A stretch of 39,569 nt of DNA, from contig CAAGRV010000063.1 in NCBI GenBank assembly GCA_900772745.1, positions 1 through 39,569 of the forward strand. Direction: 5' to 3'. This DNA is from Clostridia bacterium (GTDB lineage Bacteria; Bacillota; Clostridia; Christensenellales; UBA3700). Position 1 is the stretch's first letter. The number at the start of each line of letters is the position of its first letter. Positions 34,001-39,569 of this stretch are shown here, in pieces. Below the pieces are notes generated by a model. That model saw only the letters and a list, made by a program, of their open reading frames with translations. It made no database searches and was not told the DNA's origin. The position numbers and the translations under genes were made by a program.

Positions 34001-35408
34001 CGGAACGCATACCCGCACGTGTAGGACGGACAATTCTCACAGCGAAACGGAAAATTGTGTAGGTGGCAGTGCAACTTGCACGCACAAGGCTGTTTGCGAC
34101 GTTTGCCACGGCGAATACGGGCAAGCAAAATCTCACGATTGGGGAGAATGGAAAACAAACGGCAACGGAACGCACACTCGCACGTGTAGGACGGACAATT
34201 CGCACAAGGAAACGGCAAATTGTGTAGGTGGCAAAGCAACTTGCACGCACAAGCCTGTTTGTGACGTTTGTCACGGCGAATACGGGCAAACCAAGCCACA
34301 TAGCACGACTAAATATGGCGGAAAGGACCATAGCGGACACTGGGATACTTGCAAAACTTGCAACAACAAGTTCAATATAGAACAGCATACGCCTGACAGG
34401 GCAAAGCCTGACGATAACAATCCGGTAAAATGTACAAAATGCGGATATATAATCACGCCGGCGGGGCATTATGAGCATACGGCTGGTGGAGAGTGGCACA
34501 ATTCTGCTGATGGAAAATATCACTATCACCAATGCAAAAACAGCAGTTGTAGTGAGATTTTGGACAAAGCGTATCACTCGGGTGGCAGTGCAACTTGCGA
34601 CAAGAGAGCGGTATGTTCGGTTTGCGGATTTGAATACGGCGACAAACTCGGTCACAGCTGGGGAGCGGTAAAATACACTTGGAGTAGTGACGGAACTTGC
34701 AAGGCGGAAAGGACTTGCAACCACGACAGCACGCACACTCAAAGCGAGATTGTGACGGTGTCAAAAATGGTAATCAAAGAGGCAACTTGCACCGAAAAGG
34801 GAAAAGTAAGATATACAGCCCGATTTACCAACACGGCGTTTGCGGTGCAATATCGAGAAGTTGATATTGATTTGGTAGAACACAAGTTGGGCGAGTGGAT
34901 AGACGAAATCCCTGCAACAACGGAAAAATTTGGAACAAAAGGACACTACAAGTGTTCGGTTTGCGGAAAATACTATGACAAGGACGGACGGGAAATTGCC
35001 GAACTTAGAATTGCCAAAATTGGCACGCACAACGTAATAGTAAACGGCGAAAGCAAATTCTATGCGGACGGAGAAAGCGTAACCATAACGGCAGAAAATA
35101 AAGAAGGCAAAGTGTTCAAAGGTTGGAAGGACGCCAGCGGAAATATTGTCAGCACGGACAAAAACTTCTCGTTCAAGGTCAATGGAGAATCGAATTATAC
35201 CGCAATATATGAAAATGAGCCGACTGTTGCACCTACACCACAAGAGCCAAAACCGCAACCACAAAAGCCTGATATAGATTCTGCGCAGACGGGCGATGGC
35301 AGTCTTATTTCGGGTGGAATGCTCGTAGGACTTGTATGCGTTGGAGTGGTGGTCATAGCAGCTGTGGCGTTCGTAAGCGTTTGGCTTGCCACCAAGAAAA
35401 AATATTAG
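31092..35408 (+). CDS. Secreted surface-anchored M64 metallopeptidase with DUF6273 and Cys-rich repeats
   Basis: About 1438 residues. AAGGAGG (31078-31084) lies 7 bases before ATG 31092; the frame is open upstream from a TTG at 31038. Layout: signal segment (~1-33); DUF6273 domain (~40-330, 'WLRTPYSS', 'GVRPAFYL'); IgA-peptidase-like M64 domain (~385-630) with 'HELGHGLLELGDEY' (562-575), zinc ligands H562 and H566 and D573 as probable third; a MucBP-like module (834-898); three near-identical 55-residue Cys/His-rich repeats (905-1069); further C-x-x-C segments; an InlB-like module (~1313-1378); Pro-rich stretch; QTGD; C-terminal membrane helix and KKKY tail. It probably cuts host or mucosal glycoproteins at the cell surface. 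Target is inference. Confidence 0.88.
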   Translation: MTTNKLNISRIITLVVVLSMCLAMIVGISVTSFGKRAIYNQNSENKLSAEKTALTNPTEVKLGEYIKLGKYNGKDIVWRCVGEDENGKLMLADKVLDTLPYDAKTNDNNRSKSHSRNYNRDNRGSNYWKDSNMRSWLNSTAVAGEVKWLCGNPPREDSVNGNAYDQKAGFLNDFSKAEIAAMKNVTQRSIVSHPEYNLGFHDGEGHSDLEFNRDIENVANNFNSAYGENSTEKVFLLDVKQVNTVWKNYGNYYIARNEQGMAWPYWLRTPYSSCNHLMRYVESSGSIERHYPMTDYMGVRPAFYLDSDYYVTTAGNGSATNPYVGSAPDKIEDDYTVAEPDEDPNQEWDISLDKQLRLTLGPYYSSDGKYSTPTIPVYTIQKTRSDKENMVMLICGEGYTKGQQQKFIDDVKKVWEGAMQYEPYRSYADRFNVYALCTASESSFNSGGSTFFDVVVDKKSGPMISVNKSAWKNHIFERCIGPAFLEQIHDAHIPNKTDPDTFIWDDDKMYPPFYYVHEYINQFAVLVNTAQDFGGSHRNYKRGIHYLITPSDSARAQKTFTHELGHGLLELGDEYMTTASESTDYTSLNVTYTHDPEKVKWKKMLGFRKTFTCHTYPSYTAYNSSWECLMRDTTYGFCEVCKLQGSKRMSQLIDGKSLYVADPEVKKYTGQYSKPSDFADTTYNGYANFAYYRSGVLLSGWDKNKFNTGMAGEKIQLRTIVQNLSDTTQRYVTMKMWIKRAGGSVATTRSGAKLETSQTFTIPVWSEKSKFWPKGALSYEGSNMNSGLENCELIYQIPSDAVLNNGDTVAFEVTDEKGNVLANDNTETQTYANINIEYKFEDGTPMPNANKAKIPVAVGRQLNWIAPAELYGHTFVRAEGHDQIVNGSGQTVTYYYSKQSNVHIHDWGEWVTNGNGTHTRTCRTDNSHKETENCVGGNATCTHKPVCDVCHGEYGQAKSHDWGEWRTNGNGTHTRTCRTDNSHSETENCVGGSATCTHKAVCDVCHGEYGQAKSHDWGEWKTNGNGTHTRTCRTDNSHKETANCVGGKATCTHKPVCDVCHGEYGQTKPHSTTKYGGKDHSGHWDTCKTCNNKFNIEQHTPDRAKPDDNNPVKCTKCGYIITPAGHYEHTAGGEWHNSADGKYHYHQCKNSSCSEILDKAYHSGGSATCDKRAVCSVCGFEYGDKLGHSWGAVKYTWSSDGTCKAERTCNHDSTHTQSEIVTVSKMVIKEATCTEKGKVRYTARFTNTAFAVQYREVDIDLVEHKLGEWIDEIPATTEKFGTKGHYKCSVCGKYYDKDGREIAELRIAKIGTHNVIVNGESKFYADGESVTITAENKEGKVFKGWKDASGNIVSTDKNFSFKVNGESNYTAIYENEPTVAPTPQEPKPQPQKPDIDSAQTGDGSLISGGMLVGLVCVGVVVIAAVAFVSVWLATKKKY
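33804..34298 (+). repeat. Three tandem 165-bp repeats inside the M64 gene
   Basis: Units begin at 33804, 33969 and 34134. Each encodes HDWGEW-TNGNGTHTRTCRT, then DNSH-ET, C-V-G-G, ATCTHK and VCDVCHGEYGQ. The units are nearly identical at DNA level, so copy number can change by recombination. Confidence 0.95.
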
Positions 35409-35451
35409 AGATTATATACAGTCTTTTGATGAGAAAATCTCAAAAAAACAT

Positions 35452-35485
35452 AGCCGTTCATAGGAATATGGACGGCTTGCTTTTT
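35452..35485 (+). terminator. Intrinsic terminator after the M64 gene
   Basis: 11-bp stem AGCCGTTCATA/TATGGACGGCT (35452-35462, 35467-35477; one G-T pair) with a GGAA tetraloop and TGCTTTTT. Confidence 0.85.
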
Positions 35486-35840
35486 CAAATAAGTCAAAGA
35501 CATTGAACAAAATTGTGAAGATGAGTGAATATGCTCGGAAAACAAATAGGGAGCAATACTTGAATGTTTGAAAATGCAATATTGAAATTATATTATAATA
35601 ATAAATACAATATCAATATCAATATAGCATAGCTTGTATGGCTTTTGGCGGACAAGTGCGGAAATGGTGGGTAGACATTGTGAGGAAAATTGCAAAAAAA
35701 TATGGAAAATAAATATTGAAATCAATGGCGACTTGTGCTTTGAAAGAAAAATTTTCCACAATATATTGTAAAAACACTCAAAAATACCAAATTTTACATA
35801 AATTTTACATAAGATTTTTGAAAATTTTGCTTTTATTTGT
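35486..35840. other. AT-rich intergenic region without recognised gene
   Basis: About 355 bases with no frame that has both length and ribosome site. It contains short TATCAA repeats near 35609-35622 and one DnaA-box-like TTTTCCACA at 35752-35760, neither convincing as a functional site alone. Confidence 0.5.
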
Positions 35841-35869
35841 TTGACAGGTTTTTCTATTTATTATAGAAT
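35841..35869 (+). promoter_or_regulatory. Promoter of the S10 ribosomal-protein operon
   Basis: Perfect TTGACA (35841-35846), 17-bp spacer, TAGAAT (35864-35869), predicting a leader of about 165 nt. Confidence 0.85.
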
Positions 35870-35875
35870 AAACAA

Positions 35876-36039
35876 GCATTGTGCGGGATGAAGCGGAAGG
35901 TTACTACTTCGTAGAGAACTTTCGTGGACAAGGGTCCGACAATCGGGCGACTAACGGAAAGGCTACTGCAAGCCTTTTTTAATGGTGACAATGCGGAACA
36001 CACGGATGCGTGAATATAGTTAGGAAAGGAGAAACAAAA
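35876..36039 (+). promoter_or_regulatory. Structured S10-operon leader with terminator-like hairpin
   Basis: The leader folds into a helix GAAGGTT (35896-35902) / AACTTTC (35917-35923) with an inner CTAC-TTC-GTAG hairpin, a CCGA-CAA-TCGG hairpin near 35936-35946, and a terminator-shaped hairpin AAAGGCT/AGCCTTT (35958-35964, 35971-35977) ending in six T (35975-35980). This layout suggests attenuation, perhaps by a ribosomal protein of the operon; the ligand is not known from sequence. Confidence 0.6.
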
Positions 36040-36348
36040 ATGGCAGGACAAAAAATTAGAATTAAGCTTAGAGCTTACGATCACAATCTCATCGACGTTG
36101 CAGCAGACAAAATCGTTGAGACAGCAAAGAGAAGTGGTGTTAAGGTTGCAGGACCTATTCCACTCCCAACCGATAAGGAAGTTATCACAATCTTGAGAGC
36201 TGTACACAAGTACAAGGATAGCCGTGAGCAATTCGAACTTCGTACACACAAGAGAATCATTGATATCTACAATCCAACTCCAAAGTCAGTAGACGCACTT
36301 ATGAAATTGGATTTGCCAGCAGGCGTTGATATCAACATCAAATTTTAA
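36040..36348 (+). CDS. rpsJ: Ribosomal protein S10
   Basis: 102 residues, normal length, starting MAGQKIRIKLRAYDHNLID. The loop 'GPIPLPTDKEVITILR' is the S10 signature, and the protein also acts in antitermination (NusE). AAAGGAG (36025-36031) sets ATG 36040; the frame runs 10 codons further up without a ribosome site. First gene of the S10 operon. Confidence 0.98.
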   Translation: MAGQKIRIKLRAYDHNLIDVAADKIVETAKRSGVKVAGPIPLPTDKEVITILRAVHKYKDSREQFELRTHKRIIDIYNPTPKSVDALMKLDLPAGVDINIKF

Positions 36349-36403
36349 TTTGCAAACAATTTTGTCGAAAGACAATCAATAAATATGGAGGTGAACTTTA
36401 TCT

Positions 36404-37033
36404 ATGAATAAAGCAATCATTGGTAAGAAATTGGGAATGAGTCAAATTTTTGCACCAGACGGAACAGTTATCCCTGTAACAGTTGTTGAAGCAGGTCCTT
36501 GTCCAGTAGTGCAAAAGAAAACCCTTGGCAACGATGGTTATGAAGCAGTTCAACTAGCTTACGGCGAAGTAAGTGAAAAGAACGTAAATAAGCCACTCAA
36601 GGGTCACTACAAGAAAGCAGGTGTTGCACCACGCAAAGTTCTTAGAGAATTCAAGCTCAACAACGTTGAGGCTTTGGAAGTTGGACAAGAAATCAAATGC
36701 GATATTTTTGTAGAAGGTGACGTAGTTGACGTGGTAGGAACATCTAAGGGTCACGGTTTTACAGGTGTAATCAAGAGATGGAATCATCACTGCGGTCCTA
36801 TGGCACACGGTTCTGGTTATCACAGAGGTGTTGGTTCTATGGGCGCTAACTCAAGTCCATCAAGAGTTTTCAAAAACAAGAAGATGTCTGGTCAGTGGGG
36901 TAACGAGAGAGTTACTGTTAAGAACCTCACTGTAGTAAAAGTCGATGCAAACCGCAATCTTCTACTTATCAAGGGTGCTATTCCTGGAGCTAAGGGCGGC
37001 ATCATTGAAGTAAAGCAAACTAAGAATGCTTAA
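36404..37033 (+). CDS. rplC: Ribosomal protein L3
   Basis: 209 residues with 'KAIIGKKLGMSQIFAPDG' at the start and the peptidyl-transferase-centre extension 'WNHHCGPMAHGSGYHRGVGS'. An exceptionally long Shine-Dalgarno match, GGAGGTGA, precedes the start. Confidence 0.98.
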   Translation: MNKAIIGKKLGMSQIFAPDGTVIPVTVVEAGPCPVVQKKTLGNDGYEAVQLAYGEVSEKNVNKPLKGHYKKAGVAPRKVLREFKLNNVEALEVGQEIKCDIFVEGDVVDVVGTSKGHGFTGVIKRWNHHCGPMAHGSGYHRGVGSMGANSSPSRVFKNKKMSGQWGNERVTVKNLTVVKVDANRNLLLIKGAIPGAKGGIIEVKQTKNA

Positions 37034-37043
37034 GGAGTAAAAT

Positions 37044-37664
37044 ATGAAAATTGATGTATTTAATCTAGAAGCTAAGAAAGTTGGCGATATGGAATTGAAT
37101 GAAGCTGTATTCGGTCAAGAATACAAAGAGGCACTTATTCATCAAGTAGTAGTTGCACAACTTGCAAACAAAAGACAAGGAAACAAAAGTACTTTGACTC
37201 GTTCAGAAGTTAGAGGCGGTGGCGCTAAACCTTGGAGACAAAAGGGCACAGGTCGTGCTAGACAAGGTAGCATCAGAAGTCCACAATGGACTGGCGGTGG
37301 AGTTGTATTTGCACCAAAGCAAAGAGACTTTAGCCAAAAAATCAACAAGAAAATGAGAATTGCAGCTACTATCAGTGCATTGAGCGCAAAGGTTGCTGAC
37401 AACAAGATGGTTGTCGTAGAAAACCTCGAACTCGCTGAGGCAAAGACAAAGCTCGTTGCAAATATGCTCAAAGCATTCAATATCAACGGCAAAGTTTTGG
37501 TAGTAACAGACAAAGATGATCAAAACGTTTTGAGAGCATGCGCAAACATTCAAGCAGTTACAGTTGCCAACGCAGACCTCGTAAGTGTATATGAGCTTGT
37601 AGCAAACTCAAATTGCATCATCACCAAGGCAGCAGTTCAAAAACTTGAGGAGGTATATGCATAA
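37044..37664 (+). CDS. rplD: Ribosomal protein L4
   Basis: 206 residues with the L4 loop 'RGGGAKPWRQKGTGRARQGS' that reaches the exit tunnel. In E. coli L4 represses this operon through its leader; whether it does so here is unknown. The stop shares a base with the rplW start (TAATG). Confidence 0.98.
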   Translation: MKIDVFNLEAKKVGDMELNEAVFGQEYKEALIHQVVVAQLANKRQGNKSTLTRSEVRGGGAKPWRQKGTGRARQGSIRSPQWTGGGVVFAPKQRDFSQKINKKMRIAATISALSAKVADNKMVVVENLELAEAKTKLVANMLKAFNINGKVLVVTDKDDQNVLRACANIQAVTVANADLVSVYELVANSNCIITKAAVQKLEEVYA

Positions 37665-37954
37665 TGAATAAGTATGATATTATTATTAGCCCTATCTTGA
37701 CAGAGAAGAGCTTTGACGGAATCTCAAGTAAGAAATATACTTTCAAAGTTGCACCAGAGGCTACTAAGACACAAATCAAAGTTGCTATCGAAGATATCTT
37801 TGGAGTAAAAGTTGAAAAAGTAAACACTTCTAACGTTGACGGCAAACTTAAGAGAATGGGAAGAAACGAAGGTAGAACTCCATCTTACAAGAAAGCTATC
37901 GTTCAACTCAAAGAAGACAGCAAGGCAATCGAATTCTTCGAGAGCTTGGCATAA
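37664..37954 (+). CDS. rplW: Ribosomal protein L23
   Basis: 96 residues, 'ILTEKS' at the N-terminus, the short bacterial form at the exit-tunnel rim where trigger factor and SRP dock. Translation is coupled to rplD. Confidence 0.97.
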   Translation: MNKYDIIISPILTEKSFDGISSKKYTFKVAPEATKTQIKVAIEDIFGVKVEKVNTSNVDGKLKRMGRNEGRTPSYKKAIVQLKEDSKAIEFFESLA

Positions 37955-37971
37955 TCGGGAGGGACAACATA

Positions 37972-38796
37972 ATGGCTATTAAGAAATTTAGACCAACTTC
38001 TCCTGCTCGTCGTTTTATGACTGTTTCTACTTTCTCAGAAATCACAACAACTAAGCCAGAAAAGAGCTTGTTGCAGTCAAAAAACAACACCGGCGGTAGA
38101 AACGCAAATGGTAGAATCACCGTAAGACACATCGGTGGTGGTAATAGAAACAAATACAGAATCATTGATTTTAAGCGTAACAAAGATAACGTAGTTGCAA
38201 CAGTTGCATCTATCGAATACGATCCAAACCGTAGTGCTAATATCGCATTGCTCAACTATGTTGACGGTGAAAAGAGATATATCATTGCTCCACTTGGACT
38301 CAACAAGGGTGACAAGGTTATGAGTGGTGAGAACGCAGAAATCAGAGTAGGCAACAGCCTCCCATTGGAAAAGATTCCTGTAGGTACAATGGTACACAAT
38401 ATCGAAATGCAACCTGGTCGTGGCGGTCAAATCGCTCGTTCTGCTGGTAACTCAGCTCAACTTATGGCTAAGGAAGGCAAATATGCTACACTTAGACTTC
38501 CATCAGGCGAAATGAGATATATCTCAATCAAGTGCAGAGCAACAATCGGCGAAGTAGGCAATGCAGATCACGAGCTCGTATCTATCGGTAAAGCAGGTCG
38601 CAAACGTCACTTGGGCGTAAGACCAACTGTTCGTGGTGTAGTTATGAACCCTTGCGATCACCCACACGGTGGTGGTGAAGGTAAATCTCCTATCGGTATG
38701 CCTAGCCCAGTAACACCATGGGGTGTTCCAACAATGGGTTACAAGACCAGAAAGAAGAACAAGAGCAACAAGTTTATTGTTAAGCGCATTAACTAG
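37972..38796 (+). CDS. rplB: Ribosomal protein L2
   Basis: 274 residues, full length. The peptidyl-transferase-linked motif 'RGVVMNPCDHPHGGGEGKSP' is intact, including the conserved His. Confidence 0.98.
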   Translation: MAIKKFRPTSPARRFMTVSTFSEITTTKPEKSLLQSKNNTGGRNANGRITVRHIGGGNRNKYRIIDFKRNKDNVVATVASIEYDPNRSANIALLNYVDGEKRYIIAPLGLNKGDKVMSGENAEIRVGNSLPLEKIPVGTMVHNIEMQPGRGGQIARSAGNSAQLMAKEGKYATLRLPSGEMRYISIKCRATIGEVGNADHELVSIGKAGRKRHLGVRPTVRGVVMNPCDHPHGGGEGKSPIGMPSPVTPWGVPTMGYKTRKKNKSNKFIVKRIN

Positions 38797-38810
38797 GAGG
38801 AACTGAAGAT

Positions 38811-39089
38811 ATGAGTAGATCAGTTAAAAAAGGACCTTTCGTAGAAGAAAGATTGATGAAAAGAATCGTAGCTATGAATGAGGCAAACGAAAAGAAATTG
38901 GTTAAGACTTGGTCAAGATCTTCAACAATTTTCCCAGAAATGGTAGGCCACACAATAGCAGTTCACGATGGTAGAAAACACGTACCAGTATATGTTACCG
39001 AAGATATGGTAGGCGCAAAGCTCGGCGAGTTCGCTCCTACAAGAACATTTAAGGGACACGCTGGTGAAAAGACCACAGGTAAGAGATAA
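38811..39089 (+). CDS. rpsS: Ribosomal protein S19
   Basis: 92 residues, 'SRSVKKGPFVEERLMKRI' and 'GHKLGEFAPTRTF'-type end (here GAKLGEFAPTRTF). GGAGG ribosome site. Head protein of the small subunit. Confidence 0.97.
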   Translation: MSRSVKKGPFVEERLMKRIVAMNEANEKKLVKTWSRSSTIFPEMVGHTIAVHDGRKHVPVYVTEDMVGAKLGEFAPTRTFKGHAGEKTTGKR

Positions 39090-39100
39090 GGAGGTAAAAA

Positions 39101-39490
39101 ATGGCTACTAGAATTAGAGAAAAAGCAATAGCTCGTAAAGAGAATGCTGACAAGCGTCCAAGAGCAATCGCAAAGTATGTTAGAATATCTCCTGACAAAG
39201 TACGTGTTGTACTTGATGTTATCAGAGGTCAAAAATACACAGACGCTGTTGCAATTTTGAAGACATTAAGAAAATCAGCTTGCGAGCCACTCGTTAAGTT
39301 GTTGGACTCAGCTGCTGCAAATGCTGAAAACAACTTGAACATGAATAAGAGCGACTTGTACGTTGCAGAATGTTTTGCCAATGCAGGTCCTATCCTTAAG
39401 AGAATTACTCCAAAGGCTAAGGGTAGCGCTGGTAGAATCAACAAGAGAACAAGCCACATCACAGTTATACTTGATGCTAAGGCTGAGTAA
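39101..39490 (+). CDS. rplV: Ribosomal protein L22
   Basis: 129 residues; 'AKYVRISPDKVRVVLDVIRG' and the tunnel hairpin region 'GPILKRITPKAKGSAGRIN' with a K-R-x-x-P-R-A-like segment. The N-terminus has a ~15-residue lysine/arginine-rich extension compared with ~110-residue forms. Confidence 0.97.
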   Translation: MATRIREKAIARKENADKRPRAIAKYVRISPDKVRVVLDVIRGQKYTDAVAILKTLRKSACEPLVKLLDSAAANAENNLNMNKSDLYVAECFANAGPILKRITPKAKGSAGRINKRTSHITVILDAKAE

Positions 39491-39506
39491 GAAGGAGGTA
39501 AGATAA

Positions 39507-39569
39507 ATGGGTCAAAAAGTTAGTCCACACGGTCTAAGAGTAGGCGTTATTAAAGATTGGAATGCTCAA
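39507..39569 (+). CDS. rpsC: Ribosomal protein S3, N-terminal part (cut by the window end)
   Basis: 21 codons are visible, MGQKVSPHGLRVGVIKDWNA and one more, the typical S3 start, after GGAGG. The gene continues beyond the window. Confidence 0.95.
   Translation, partial: MGQKVSPHGLRVGVIKDWNAQ

Noticed and set aside
33498..34742. 414-codon minus-strand ORF inside the M64 gene
   Set aside because: It mirrors the 165-bp repeats; the plus strand has clear domains and a perfect ribosome site.
35700..35840. Replication origin or DnaA-box cluster
   Set aside because: Only one near-match TTTTCCACA at 35752-35760; no cluster, and no dnaA or dnaN nearby.

Overview
The window looks like chromosomal DNA from a Gram-positive bacterium of the Bacillota, most likely a Clostridia-type gut lineage. 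The evidence is a set of Firmicutes-type genes and gene orders: a DnaD-domain protein next to a DnaI loader, rex-greA-lysS, a decarboxylase-tmk-holB-ricT order matching Bacillus yaaO-tmk-holB-yaaT, a pyrK/pyrD pair, a YdjI/YdjG-like membrane-stress module, and the start of the S10 ribosomal-protein operon. Strong Shine-Dalgarno sites, TTGACA/TATAAT promoters and intrinsic terminators are common. No species can be named from the sequence alone.

Layout. 1-1309: end of a HisC-like aminotransferase gene and an opine-dehydrogenase-like gene, visibly AT-richer than the rest. 1345-3404: a terminator, a sodium-coupled (NSS) transporter gene, and two copies of a small noncoding repeat. 3492-6301: minus-strand tRNA-Thr(GGT) and the helicase-loader pair. 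6231-8444: two-gene ABC exporter. 8441-8734: a small conserved gene that appears to be leaderless. 8778-15225: rex-greA-lysS, then decarboxylase-tmk-holB-ricT. 15237-15513: a free-standing 2[4Fe-4S] ferredoxin gene.

15549-26876: a long tightly packed run, pyrB-pyrC-pyrF-pyrK-pyrD-pyrE, then purine nucleoside phosphorylase, an SAH/MTA deaminase, a membrane-anchored unknown, an ABC-F ATPase, an Lrp regulator and an aminotransferase. Five of the six pyr genes after carbamoyl phosphate synthesis form an overlapping chain, and pyrE follows closely, so UMP synthesis from carbamoyl phosphate is complete here; carAB is not in the window.

26940-27351: a strong promoter with a roughly 120-nt structured, terminated transcript and no reading frame (candidate sRNA), beside an opposing 36-codon gene. 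27520-30223: SPFH/zinc-ribbon, YdjG-like and TM2 genes. 30238-30588: DUF1858 gene. 30665-35485: a secreted, surface-anchored M64 metallopeptidase of about 1438 residues whose 5' region holds 17.75 copies of the tetranucleotide AGCA inside a short leader ORF, a likely length-variable switch and the most unusual feature of the window. 35841-39569: promoter, structured leader and rpsJ-rplC-rplD-rplW-rplB-rpsS-rplV-rpsC (cut by the window end).
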